Origin: Streptomyces griseochromogenes
Lineage (GTDB): Bacteria; Actinomycetota; Actinomycetes; Streptomycetales; Streptomycetaceae
Length of the DNA stretch: 64,000 nucleotides
Direction: 5' to 3'
Assembly (NCBI RefSeq): GCF_001542625.1
Contig: NZ_CP016279.1
Location: 1,798,001-1,862,000, forward strand
Shown: positions 1-10,561 of the stretch, piece by piece
Layout: every line of letters begins with the position of its first letter
How positions within the stretch are numbered: the first letter of the stretch is position 1
The notes under the pieces: generated by a model
The model's database searches: none
Told to the model about the DNA's origin: nothing
What the model saw: the letters and a program-made list of their open reading frames with translations, nothing else
Program-made: the position numbers and the translations under genes

Positions 1-416
1 AGCGCCGGATCACCCATCTGTCGGACGACGCCTTCGCCGCCCATCTGCGGGACCTCGGCGGCACCCCGGCAGAGGTCTTCGACAGCCCTGACCTGATGAG
101 GCTTCTGATGCCCGTGCTCCGTGCCGATTTCGCCCTGTCCGAGGGCTACGGCCACATGGCCGACGATCCGTTGGACTGCCCCGTCACCGCCTTCGGCGGC
201 ACCCAGGACCCGGACGTCTCGGTGGAGGAACTCAGCGCCTGGCAGCGCCACACGCGCGACCGCTGCCGTGTGCGCATGCTCGACGGGGACCACTTCTTCG
301 TCCAGACCGCCCAGACGCAGCTTCTCCAAGTCGTTCGGGAGGAACTCGACCCACACCGCTCCGAAGACCAGCCCCGCTCGATCGCCACCGCATGCCCCGG
401 AGGGAAGCACCGATGA
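1..416 (+). CDS. Type II thioesterase, C-terminal part (5' end outside window)
   Basis: This is an alpha/beta-hydrolase editing thioesterase of the kind that frees stalled acyl groups from carrier proteins of NRPS/PKS lines. Reading is open from base 3 and the 5' part, with the nucleophile Ser, lies outside the window. Visible are the family's acidic catalytic region (GTQDPDV) and the catalytic-His region (GDHFFV), followed by a short tail. The stop overlaps the next start as ATGA, so it is translationally coupled to the O-methyltransferase. Together with the following genes it suggests the downstream edge of a secondary-metabolite cluster. The assignment rests on the C-terminal motifs only. 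Confidence 0.8.
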   Translation, partial: RRITHLSDDAFAAHLRDLGGTPAEVFDSPDLMRLLMPVLRADFALSEGYGHMADDPLDCPVTAFGGTQDPDVSVEELSAWQRHTRDRCRVRMLDGDHFFVQTAQTQLLQVVREELDPHRSEDQPRSIATACPGGKHR

Positions 417-1444
417 CCCCGCCCGCACGCGCCGCAGCTCCCGGTGCCTCGGAACGCATTCTTGTCATGGGCCTCCTGAAAGGAGCTTGGCTCGCCCACG
501 CCTGCTGCACCATCACCGAACTGCGTGTTCCGGACATCCTCGGAGAGAACACCCGCCCGGTGACCGAGATCGCCGCCGAGGCCGGAGCCGACTCCGAGAC
601 CCTCTATCGCGTGCTACGCGCCCTCACCACGGTGGACATCGTCACCGAGTTCCCGGGACGGCGTTTCGCCCTCACACCCGCCGGGTCCCTGCTGCGCTCC
701 GACACCGAGGGGTCCCTGGTGCCCGTCGTCTCCATGGTCCGAGACGAGGTGATGGGACTGTTCGGCGAGCTCACCCACGCCGTCCGAACCGGTGAGCCAG
801 CCTTCGAGAAGATCTACGGCAAGTCGTTCTACGACTACCTCGCCGCGAACCCCGACCGAAACCGCTCGATGACCTCAGGTCTCGCCGCCTCCCGCAGGAT
901 CCCGGCGATGCTGGCATCCTGCAGGTTCGGCGGCGCGCGCATCGTCGCCGACATAGGAGGAGGGAACGGAGCCCTGCTGGCCCGCGTGCTGACGGACCAT
1001 CCCGGCCTGAGGGGAACACTGCTGGAGTTGCCCGAAGCGGCGCGGCATGCCAGGCACGTACTGGCGGAGGAAGGCGTCGCGGACCGAAGCGAGGTCGTCG
1101 AGGGGGACTTCTTCGAAGCCGTCCCGACTGCGGACGTCTACGTGCTCGCCCGGATTCTGCGGAACTGGGACGACGAACGTGCTCTGGCCTTGCTCACGCG
1201 TGTCCGTGAGACCTGCCGCGCCGGGGACCGGCTTCTGCTGTTCGAGAAGGTCATCCCCGACGAGCCCGTCTTCCACCCGGCGAAGATCGACGACCTGCTG
1301 ATGCTCGTTCTCGTCCGCGGCCGTGACCGGACCGAGAGCGAGCACCGCAAACTGCTCGGCACCGCGGGATTCCGCATCCAGGAGGTCCGCACCCCCGTGA
1401 CCGACCTCGACGCCGAAGCGGTCATCGAGGCGGTGGCCGAATAG
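413..1444 (+). CDS. SAM-dependent O-methyltransferase (acetylserotonin/DnrK-like fold)
   Basis: A 343-residue class-2 O-methyltransferase. The N-terminal half is the winged-helix dimerisation region (ETLYRVLRAL; FALTPAG at about 86-91), and the C-terminal half is the Rossmann fold with SAM motif I VADIGGGNG (about 178-186). The start at 413 is chosen over an in-frame ATG at 392 because GGAGG (399-403) lies at proper spacing and the ATG overlaps the thioesterase stop. In this family the general base is usually the His of an L-H-D/N-W motif; here the equivalent reads ILRNWDDE, with Arg in that place. This may mean altered chemistry or a non-methylating paralogue, as known for some members of the family. 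The substrate cannot be told from sequence. Confidence 0.88.
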   Translation: MTPPARAAAPGASERILVMGLLKGAWLAHACCTITELRVPDILGENTRPVTEIAAEAGADSETLYRVLRALTTVDIVTEFPGRRFALTPAGSLLRSDTEGSLVPVVSMVRDEVMGLFGELTHAVRTGEPAFEKIYGKSFYDYLAANPDRNRSMTSGLAASRRIPAMLASCRFGGARIVADIGGGNGALLARVLTDHPGLRGTLLELPEAARHARHVLAEEGVADRSEVVEGDFFEAVPTADVYVLARILRNWDDERALALLTRVRETCRAGDRLLLFEKVIPDEPVFHPAKIDDLLMLVLVRGRDRTESEHRKLLGTAGFRIQEVRTPVTDLDAEAVIEAVAE

Positions 1445-1446
1445 GC

Positions 1447-2706
1447 ATGACGTACCTCTCCGCAGACCGGCTCATCCCTGGCCGGGGTGAACCGGTCGCC
1501 GATGCCGTCCTGGTCATGTCCGAGGGAACCATCACCTACGCCGGTCCCCGGGCGAGCGCGCCACCGCCCGGCCAAGGCGAGGACGTCCTCCATGTTCCCG
1601 TGCTGATGCCGGGGATGTGGGACTGCCACACCCACCTCGTCGGCAGCCGAGCCGGACTCGGTCTCGACGCCGTGCTGCTCACCCCACCGGCCGTGGCCGC
1701 GGCCAGGGCGGTCGGGGATCTCGCTGCCGCACTCGAAGCCGGCATCACGAGTGTGCGCGAACTCGGCGGCTACGGACCTGAACTGGCACAGGCGGTCGCC
1801 GAGGGAAGCGTCATAGGCCCGGACATCTACGGAGCCGGCGCCGCGCTCAGCCCCACCGGCGGACACGGCGACGCCCACCGAGTTCCCTACCCCTGGGTCC
1901 GTGACTGCTCCGAGCGCGGAGGAGTCCTCCAGACCGCCGACGGAGTGGACGAATGCCTCCGAGCTGTCCGGTTGCAGCTAAGGCGGGGCGCACGCGTGAT
2001 CAAAGTGTGCGCCTCCGGCGGTGTGATCAGCGACCTCGACCATCCGGAGCACCGTCAGTTCTCGCCCGCCGAACTGCGGGCCATCGTCGAGGAAGCCGAA
2101 CGCGCCGACCGGATCGTGGCCGCCCACTGCCACGGCAAGGCCGGCATCATGGCGGCCCTCACCGCCGGATGCCGGACCATCGAACACGGCAGCTGCCTGG
2201 ACGAAGAGGCGGCTGCCCTGATGAAGGAGTACGGCGCCGTCCTCGTTCCGACGAGGACCATTTTCGAGGGCATCCTGGCTGCCCGGCACCTGTTGGGCGA
2301 GCAGTCCTACGCCAAGGCCGTCGCCATGGCCGATCGCCACTGGGAAGCCATCGCCACCGCCCACGAGGCAGGCGTACGCATCGCCGCGGGAACGGACCTG
2401 GGAACCAGTAAGCCCGGCACCGCCCTCTCCTGGGGCCGCAACGGCGCAGAGGCGTCCCACCTCGTCGCCGCAGGCCTCACGCCACTCGAGGCGATCGAGG
2501 CCTGCACCGCGAACGGTCCTCTGACGCTCGGTCCCCAGGCCCCCAAGGCCGGGCAGCTCGCAGTCGGCCATCAGGCCGACGCCCTGGCGCTGTCCGCGTG
2601 CCCCCTGGAGGACATCACCATTCTCACCGACCCGCAGCGGATCACCCACGTCTGGAAACACGGCGAACCGGTCAAGCAACCCACGCCGACACAAAGCCTT
2701 GGTTGA
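1447..2706 (+). CDS. Metal-dependent amidohydrolase (imidazolonepropionase / Xaa-Pro dipeptidase-like)
   Basis: A 419-residue amidohydrolase-superfamily protein that starts 2 bp after the methyltransferase stop. The binuclear-metal set is complete: HTH (His61, His63), Lys186 as the probable carboxylated bridging lysine in RVIKVCAS, His227/His229 (AAHCHG), His247 (IEHGS) and Asp317 (AGTDLG). A small N-terminal beta-sandwich (LMPGMWDC) and its C-terminal completion (LAVGHQADAL) frame the barrel. Relatives act as zinc carboxypeptidases or prolidase-like enzymes on N-acyl amino acids. In this operon it may trim or activate a peptide product, or hydrolyse it for self-protection. That role is inference; the fold and metal site are clear. 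Confidence 0.88.
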   Translation: MTYLSADRLIPGRGEPVADAVLVMSEGTITYAGPRASAPPPGQGEDVLHVPVLMPGMWDCHTHLVGSRAGLGLDAVLLTPPAVAAARAVGDLAAALEAGITSVRELGGYGPELAQAVAEGSVIGPDIYGAGAALSPTGGHGDAHRVPYPWVRDCSERGGVLQTADGVDECLRAVRLQLRRGARVIKVCASGGVISDLDHPEHRQFSPAELRAIVEEAERADRIVAAHCHGKAGIMAALTAGCRTIEHGSCLDEEAAALMKEYGAVLVPTRTIFEGILAARHLLGEQSYAKAVAMADRHWEAIATAHEAGVRIAAGTDLGTSKPGTALSWGRNGAEASHLVAAGLTPLEAIEACTANGPLTLGPQAPKAGQLAVGHQADALALSACPLEDITILTDPQRITHVWKHGEPVKQPTPTQSLG

Positions 2707-2818
2707 CTTCAAGCCGACTTGAGGTGGAACGGTGGAACCGCCGCTCGGGCTCAATTCCCCCGCGGGCCCGGGCGGCGTTCGCACAGCTGCCCTCATCCTC
2801 TCCGAAGCAGGAGTACGC

Positions 2819-4390
2819 GTGTCCACACAGCGCCGTCCCGCCGGGCTGATCACGGCCGTCTTCCTCGGAACCTTCATGGCCCTGCTCGACATGAGCGTCG
2901 TCAACGTGGCGCTCCCGGCCATGCAGAGCCACCTGCACGCCCGGATCACGGACATCCAGTGGGTGGTGGACGGCTACACCCTGTGCCTGTCCGCCTTCAT
3001 GCTCACCGGCGGCGCGCTGGGCGACCGCTTCGGGCGCAAGAAGGTCTTCCTGGCCGGCCTCGCCCTGTTCACTCTCAGTTCGGTGCTGTGCGCGGCGGCG
3101 CCCAATACCGCCACCTTGGTGATCGGGCGGCTGCTGCAGGGCACCGGAGCCTCCACCGTCACTCCGGGTGCACTGTCGCTGCTGGCACAGGGATTCCCGG
3201 ACCAGGCCAAGCGGGCGCGGATGATCGGCCTTTGGGGTGCGTGCAGCGCCCTGGCCGTGGTGCTCGGGCCCCTCCTCGGCGGAGCGCTCACGGACTCCGT
3301 CGGCTGGCCCGCCATCTTCCTGATCAACGTGCCCCTCGGCCTCATCGCCCTCACCGCTGGTGTCAAGGGCATCGCCGAGTCCGCCGACCCGGAGCACGCG
3401 GCCACCGACCCCGTCGGCCAGATCCTCGGCATCGTGTGGCTCGCCGCGCTCACCTACGCAGTGAACGAGGCCGGCCGCGACGGCTGGACCGCGACACAGA
3501 ACCTGGTGCTGTTCGCCGTGGCAGCCGTCGCCTTCCTCGCCTTCGTCGCCGTCGAGCGTCGTGTTTCGCGCGCCATGCTGCCGGTCTCGCTCTTCTCCAA
3601 CCAGCGCTTCGTCATCACCAACATCGCGTCGTTCATGCTCGGCTTCGGAGCTTACGGCACCTTCTACCTGCTGTCGCTCTACCTGCAGCAGGTCCAGGGC
3701 ACCAGCGCGGCGATGACCGGCGTGAAGTTCCTCCCGTACTCAGCGGCCATCGCCATCGGCTCGACCCAGGCCGGCAAGCTGACCGCCCGTTTCGGCCCTC
3801 GAGGCGTCATGGTCGCCGGCTACGGCCTGGTCAGCGTCGGCCTGCTGGGCCTGCTCACCCTCACCCCCAGCACTGGCTACGGTCAGGTGGGCGTGCTCTT
3901 CGCGGTTCTCGGCCTGGGCATGGGCCTCGGCATCGCCCCCACCAACGCCGCCGCCATGGCGGCCGTACCCCGGGAGCGGTCGGGCGCGGCCGCCTCCACC
4001 GTCAACGCCACCCGCCAGGTGGGAACGGCCCTGGGTATCGCCGTGCTCGGCTCCCTGCTCAACGCTCGCGCCGAGACCTCGGTCGCCAGCAACCTCGCCC
4101 ACTCCGGCAGCGTGCTCGACCCGAGCGAGCGCAGCACTGCGGCCCACCTCATCGTCACCCAACACGGAGTCGCTCCCTCCCACCTGGGCCTGAACCTCCG
4201 TACAGCACTGCGGTACTTCGCCTCCGGCTTCGTGGACGGACTGCACACCACCCTGCTGGTGGCAGGGGTCGCCACCGCGCTCGCCACCGTCGCGGTCCTC
4301 CTCCGCCTCCGGACGCCCCAGTCCGCGCCCGCCCGGGAGCCGCAGCGCCCCGCAGAGCAGGCGCGAGAGGAAGGGCGGACCAAAGCCTGA
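2819..4390 (+). CDS. MFS drug exporter, DHA2 (EmrB/QacA) family
   Basis: A 523-residue, 14-TM proton-coupled exporter. The start is GTG 2819 with AGGAG 5 bases upstream; the frame is open further 5' but has no ribosome site. It shows motif A (GGALGDRFGRKK) after TM2, the N-terminal D-MSVVNVALP signature of DHA2 pumps, and the antiporter motif with GPLLGGAL. As last gene of the thioesterase-methyltransferase-amidohydrolase run it is the natural export and self-resistance pump for that cluster's product. The cytoplasmic tail after TM14 is rich in Arg, Glu and Pro. Confidence 0.93.
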   Translation: MSTQRRPAGLITAVFLGTFMALLDMSVVNVALPAMQSHLHARITDIQWVVDGYTLCLSAFMLTGGALGDRFGRKKVFLAGLALFTLSSVLCAAAPNTATLVIGRLLQGTGASTVTPGALSLLAQGFPDQAKRARMIGLWGACSALAVVLGPLLGGALTDSVGWPAIFLINVPLGLIALTAGVKGIAESADPEHAATDPVGQILGIVWLAALTYAVNEAGRDGWTATQNLVLFAVAAVAFLAFVAVERRVSRAMLPVSLFSNQRFVITNIASFMLGFGAYGTFYLLSLYLQQVQGTSAAMTGVKFLPYSAAIAIGSTQAGKLTARFGPRGVMVAGYGLVSVGLLGLLTLTPSTGYGQVGVLFAVLGLGMGLGIAPTNAAAMAAVPRERSGAAASTVNATRQVGTALGIAVLGSLLNARAETSVASNLAHSGSVLDPSERSTAAHLIVTQHGVAPSHLGLNLRTALRYFASGFVDGLHTTLLVAGVATALATVAVLLRLRTPQSAPAREPQRPAEQAREEGRTKA

Positions 4391-4470
4391 TCGGCGCCCG
4401 GCGTTCCCGCAACGCCCACGCGTGGCGCCGCAGCACACGTCTACGTGCGGGTGGGAGTTGGCCGGTGGTC

Positions 4471-4735
4471 TCAGGGCTCACGCCGAGGGCGTACTTGTGG
4501 CCGTGCAGGCCGGCTGCGGCGAGGAGCTTGCCAGCGTGGCGGGCGATGGCCTCGGTGGGTGGGGTGACGTTCACGCGGGAGACGACGTAATCGAAGCGAG
4601 CCTGGTCATGGGGCCGCAGGCTTCGACGAGGGTGACGAAGTTGGTGACGGCGTGGATGTCCTCGGCCTCGGCTGCAGCGAGCCACTCGGTGAGTTCGGGG
4701 GGTGCGTCGTACGAGTTTGGACAGACCTTCGCAGC
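4471..4735 (-). pseudogene. Decayed PIN-domain (VapC-type) toxin fragment
   Basis: On the minus strand two frames together give a truncated PIN toxin. One frame has PPELTEWLAAAEAEDIH and VTNFVTLVEACGPMTR. Reading then has to shift frame to continue with ARFDYVVSRV and EAIARHAGKLLAAAGLHGHKY, a layout typical of actinobacterial VapC proteins (TLVEA helix, then I-A-R-x-A-G-x-L-L). The N-terminal Asp segment is missing, having run into the antitoxin remnant, and the C-terminal Asp-Ala segment is lost after HGHKYAL. No intact frame remains, so it is called a pseudogene. Boundaries are approximate. It sits at the join between the biosynthetic genes and core genes. Confidence 0.6.
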
Positions 4736-4895
4736 GTCGCCGCGCAGGACAGCTCGCTCGGCCTCGACGGCGGCCTGGTCGACGGGGCCATGTTCGGCTT
4801 CGGCGTCTTCGATGAGTTCACGTAGCTGGTCGCGTTCCAGTTGGCGCTGGATGAGGGCTTCGACGTCGGGGCCTGTGCCACGAACCTCCGGGCCA
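4736..4895 (-). pseudogene. Remnant of the partner antitoxin (VapB/MazE-like)
   Basis: Minus-strand translation gives DVEALIQRQLERDQ followed by LRELIEDAEAEHGPVDQ and AAVEAERAVLRG. This is the amphipathic C-terminal part seen in Streptomyces antitoxins paired with PIN toxins. No start codon or DNA-binding N-terminus is visible, and the frame runs straight into toxin-derived sequence (PPELTEWL), so a deletion has fused the two. The antitoxin-toxin order on the minus strand is as in intact operons. The evidence is residue pattern and position only. Confidence 0.5.
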
Positions 4896-4946
4896 GAAGA
4901 CCGCCTCGGGGGATTTGCCGGGGACTTTCCGCCGGGTGAGCAGAGA

Positions 4947-4991
4947 AGGCCCTGACAGCGCCGAAAGAAGCGAACGCGCTGGTCAGGGCCT
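4947..4991 (-). terminator. Stem-loop terminator of sdaA
   Basis: Inverted repeat AGGCCCTGAC (4947-4956) with GTCAGGGCCT (4982-4991), extended inward by AGCGC/GCGCT with one bulge. It lies 6 bp after the sdaA stop on the minus strand and is followed on that strand by TTCTCT. Confidence 0.8.
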
Positions 4992-4997
4992 GTTTCC

Positions 4998-6365
<1,368 letters not shown>

Positions 6366-6408
6366 GGGAACTCCTCAATGCGGGGTGGTGCGGGGGTGGT
6401 GCGGGGGT

Positions 6409-6448
6409 GGGGCACCGCGCTCTGTTCTTCCAGTGTGCGCGGTGCCCC
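6409..6448 (-). terminator. Hairpin between glyA and sdaA
   Basis: A 12-bp perfect inverted repeat, GGGGCACCGCGC (6409-6420) with GCGCGGTGCCCC (6437-6448), in the 95-bp gap after the glyA stop. On the minus strand it could end or attenuate glyA transcription before sdaA. Next to it are GTGGTGCGGGG direct repeats. There is no clear U-tract. Confidence 0.65.
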
Positions 6449-6460
6449 GCAAAAGATGAC

Positions 6461-7726
6461 TTACTTGTTCAGAACCGGGTACAGCGGGTGCTTGTCGGCC
6501 AGGGCCTTCACCCGGGCCTTGAGGGCCTCGGCGTCGTAGGACGGCTTCAGCGCCTCGGCGATCACATCCGCGACCTCGGCGAAGTCCTCGGCCGTGAAGC
6601 CGCGGGTCGCGAGGGCGGGCGTGCCGATCCTGAGGCCCGAGGTGACCATCGGGGGACGCGGGTCGTTCGGGACGGCGTTGCGGTTGACCGTGATCCCGAC
6701 CTCGTGGAGACGGTCCTCGGCCTGCTGCCCGTCCAGCTCGGACTCGCGCAGGTCCACCAGGATCAGGTGCACGTCCGTACCGCCGGACAGCACGTTCACG
6801 CCGGCCTCACGGGCGTCGGCGGCGGTCAGCCGCTCGGCGAGGATGCGGGCGCCCTCGACCGTACGGCGCTGGCGCTCCTTGAATTCCTCGCTCGCCGCGA
6901 CCTTGAAGGAGACCGCCTTGGCCGCGATCACGTGCTCCAGGGGACCGCCCTGGAAGCCCGGGAAGACGGACGAGTTCAGCTTCTTCGCGAAGTCCTTCTT
7001 CGCGAGGATGATGCCGCCGCGCGGGCCGCCCAGGGTCTTGTGGGTCGTGGAGGTGACCACGTCCGCGTGCTCGACCGGGTTCGGGTGCAGACCGGCGGCG
7101 ACCAGGCCCGCGAAGTGCGCCATGTCGACCCACAGGTACGCCTCGACCTCGTCGGCGATCCGGCGGAAGGCGGCGAAGTCCAGCTGGCGCGGGTACGCCG
7201 ACCAGCCCGCGATGATCACCTTGGGGCGGTGCTCCTTGGCCAGGCGCTCGACCTCGGCCATGTCGACCAGCCCGGTCTCCACGTCCACGTGGTACGCGAC
7301 CACGTTGAACTGCTTGCCGGAGAAGTTCAGCCGCATCCCGTGGGTCAGGTGGCCGCCGTGCGCCAGGTCCAGGCCGAGGATGGTGTCCCCGGGCTGCGCC
7401 AGCGCGAACAGGGCCGCCTGGTTGGCGGAGGCGCCGGAGTGGGGCTGCACATTGGCGTACTCGGCGCCGAACAGTTCCTTGATCCGGTCGATGGCGATCT
7501 GCTCGGCGACGTCGACGTGCTCGCAGCCGCCGTAGTAGCGGCGGCCCGGGTAGCCCTCGGCGTACTTGTTGGTCAGGACCGAGCCCTGGGCCTCCATCAC
7601 CGCGAGCGGCGCGAAGTTCTCGGAGGCGATCATCTCCAGCGTCGACTGCTGGCGGTGCAGCTCGGCGTCGACCGCGGCGGCGATCTCCGGGTCGAGCTCG
7701 TGCAGGGACGTGTTCAGGACAGTCAT
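6461..7726 (-). CDS. glyA: Serine hydroxymethyltransferase
   Basis: A 421-residue PLP enzyme interconverting serine + THF and glycine + 5,10-methylene-THF in the cytosol. It has the usual N-terminus ([13 protein letters not shown]), the ENFAP substrate loop and [14 protein letters not shown]. The PLP lysine lies in [15 protein letters not shown] and the C-terminal arginine in [10 protein letters not shown]. The ATG has GGAG upstream and lies 14 bp after gcvH. With the glycine cleavage system upstream, methylene-THF released from one glycine can be joined to a second glycine to make serine. The C-terminus is complete. Confidence 0.97.
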   Translation of the reverse strand: MTVLNTSLHELDPEIAAAVDAELHRQQSTLEMIASENFAPLAVMEAQGSVLTNKYAEGYPGRRYYGGCEHVDVAEQIAIDRIKELFGAEYANVQPHSGASANQAALFALAQPGDTILGLDLAHGGHLTHGMRLNFSGKQFNVVAYHVDVETGLVDMAEVERLAKEHRPKVIIAGWSAYPRQLDFAAFRRIADEVEAYLWVDMAHFAGLVAAGLHPNPVEHADVVTSTTHKTLGGPRGGIILAKKDFAKKLNSSVFPGFQGGPLEHVIAAKAVSFKVAASEEFKERQRRTVEGARILAERLTAADAREAGVNVLSGGTDVHLILVDLRESELDGQQAEDRLHEVGITVNRNAVPNDPRPPMVTSGLRIGTPALATRGFTAEDFAEVADVIAEALKPSYDAEALKARVKALADKHPLYPVLNK

Positions 7727-7740
7727 ACGGCTACGACTCC

Positions 7741-8121
7741 TCAGCCGGCGTTCTGGGCGGTGTACTCGTCGGCGGAGAGCAGGTCGGCCGGCTCCTCGGT
7801 GACGCGGACCTTGAACAGCCAGCCGCCCTCGAAGGGGGCGGAGTTCACCAGCGACGGGTCGTCGACGACGTCCTGGTTGGCCGCGACGATCTCACCGGTG
7901 ACCGGGGAGTACAGGTCGGAGACCGACTTGGTCGACTCCAGCTCGCCGCAGGTCTCGCCCGCGGTCACCGTGTCGCCGACCTCGGGGAGCTGGGCGTAGA
8001 CCACATCGCCGAGCGCGTTGGCCGCGAACTCGGTGATGCCGACCGTCGCGACGCCGTTCTCGTCGGCGGCCGACAGCCACTCGTGCTCCTTGCTGTAGCG
8101 CAGCTGCTGGGGGTTGCTCAT
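7741..8121 (-). CDS. gcvH: Glycine cleavage system H protein
   Basis: A 126-residue lipoyl carrier that shuttles the aminomethyl group from P to T protein. The lipoylation lysine is in [15 protein letters not shown], and the C-terminal half has the usual GGWLFKV turn. Start ATG has AGGAGAATT upstream. It lies between gcvT and glyA. The P protein (gcvP) and lipoamide dehydrogenase are not in this window and must be encoded elsewhere. Confidence 0.97.
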   Translation of the reverse strand: MSNPQQLRYSKEHEWLSAADENGVATVGITEFAANALGDVVYAQLPEVGDTVTAGETCGELESTKSVSDLYSPVTGEIVAANQDVVDDPSLVNSAPFEGGWLFKVRVTEEPADLLSADEYTAQNAG

Positions 8122-8236
8122 GGCCTGAATTCTCCTGTACGCGCGGGAGTGCTGATGAATGGGGGACTACTGGAACTGCTGGTGAGCAGTTGAATGTGCG
8201 CAGGGTCACGTGCCGGGCACGGACCGCGCCCAGTGT

Positions 8237-9364
<1,128 letters not shown>

Positions 9365-9404
9365 CGGTCGGTCGTCTCCCAGGGCAGGTATGACGGGCGA
9401 GGAA

Positions 9405-9620
9405 CGTTCCTCCCCATCTGTCATCGGAACCTGAGAGGTTCGCCGAGACCGCCACAGGGACGATCACGGCTTGCACCTTGGGTGGAGCCACTGACACAGC
9501 GGCCCGCTTTTCAGATGTGCCTCGCCCGCGCGGTAACGGGGCCTGAGAGATTCAAGGGAGGGACTTGCTCCTTCGGCGCCCCAGCGAAGGCTGCTGGGGA
9601 CTCTCCCGCGCGGATTCAAA
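9405..9620 (-). promoter_or_regulatory. Tandem glycine riboswitch upstream of gcvT
   Basis: Read on the minus strand, two glycine aptamers follow each other. The first has GCGGGAGAGTCC, then GCCGAAGGAGCAA and AATCTCTCAGGC. The second has CACCCAAGGTGCAAGCC, then AACCTCTCAGGTTCC and the closing GATGACAGATGGGGA. The CTCTCAGG cores lie at 9543-9550 and 9431-9438. The element ends about 40 bases before the gcvT start. Ligand and ON-switch behaviour are taken from the known family, where glycine activates gcv operons. No promoter consensus upstream of it was convincing. Confidence 0.93.
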
Positions 9621-9796
9621 CGGCCGGTATGCAGTTGGCGGGCACATCATTGCACGCCACACCCCCGCCCGTCAGGGGCCGCATCTGTAACCGACCTGTG
9701 GCAGTACGCGCACCGAACCACCGGACACCGCACATTACCTTCTCTTTACATCCGAAGGGCAGGACCTTTGCAAGCCCACAGGGGAGGACGATCACG

Positions 9797-10471
9797 GTGA
9801 ACAGGACCACGGCCTACGCCACCACCGGCATCGCGGTGCCGGGGCAGCGCTCCGCCCCGGCCCGGGAGCGCTGTGCCGAGCGGCCGGCCCCGGTCGTCCG
9901 CGACCTGCGCGACCGTGCCGGGCGCGGCCCGCACGCCCTGCTCTTCGGCCCCCGTGACCTGGTGGTGATCACCGGCCTGCCCGGCAGCGGCAAGTCCACC
10001 CTGATGAACCGCGCGGTCCGCGGTCACCGCATCGACTCCCAGGACGCCCGTGACCGCTGGGCGGCCCGCCTGCCCCGCCTCCTGCCGTACGCCCTCTACC
10101 GCCCGCTGGTCCGCCTCGCCCACTACGCCGGACTGCGCCGCGCCCTGCGCACCGGCGAGGGAGTCGTCGTGCACGACTGCGGCACCCAGGCCTGGGTGCG
10201 CGCCTGGCTGGCCCGCGAGGCCCGGCGCCGCGGCACCACCCTGCACCTGCTCCTGCTCGACGTGCCGCCCCGGGCGGCCAGGGAGGGCCAGTACGAGCGC
10301 GGCCGGGGCGTGTCCCACTACGCCTTCCGCCGCCACCGCCGCACGGCGGCCCGCCTGCTGCGCGCGGTGGAGCGGGGCGAGCTGCCGGCCGGCTGCGGCT
10401 CGGCGGTGCTGCTGGACCGCGCCGCGGCGGACGTTGTGCACCGCATCGGCTTCGCCGGCCGGTCGGGGTGA
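9797..10471 (+). CDS. P-loop ATPase/kinase-like protein
   Basis: A 224-residue protein with a strong Walker A motif GLPGSGKST about residues 60-68, then a zeta-toxin/adenylate-kinase-like layout: SQDARDRW, an aspartate-containing VVHDCGT strand, an HLLLLDVPP strand and an Arg-rich lid (AFRRHRRTAARLLR). The GTG start has GGGGAGG at 9781-9787. It is divergent from the riboswitch-led operon. Such proteins phosphorylate small molecules or nucleotides; the substrate is unknown. The frame is open far upstream, but that part overlies gcvT and is not coding. Confidence 0.8.
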   Translation: MNRTTAYATTGIAVPGQRSAPARERCAERPAPVVRDLRDRAGRGPHALLFGPRDLVVITGLPGSGKSTLMNRAVRGHRIDSQDARDRWAARLPRLLPYALYRPLVRLAHYAGLRRALRTGEGVVVHDCGTQAWVRAWLAREARRRGTTLHLLLLDVPPRAAREGQYERGRGVSHYAFRRHRRTAARLLRAVERGELPAGCGSAVLLDRAAADVVHRIGFAGRSG

Positions 10472-10561
10472 GGGCGGAGCGGTGTCGTCGGGCCGACCGG
10501 TGTCACAGGCACCCGCTAGCCTTTTGAATCACAGCAGTGGTTCCCGGCAGGCGGCAGGCAG

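Noticed and set aside
4422..4955. Plus-strand open frame between the exporter and sdaA
   Set aside because: No ribosome site or domain. The minus strand of the same region carries the recognisable toxin-antitoxin remnant.
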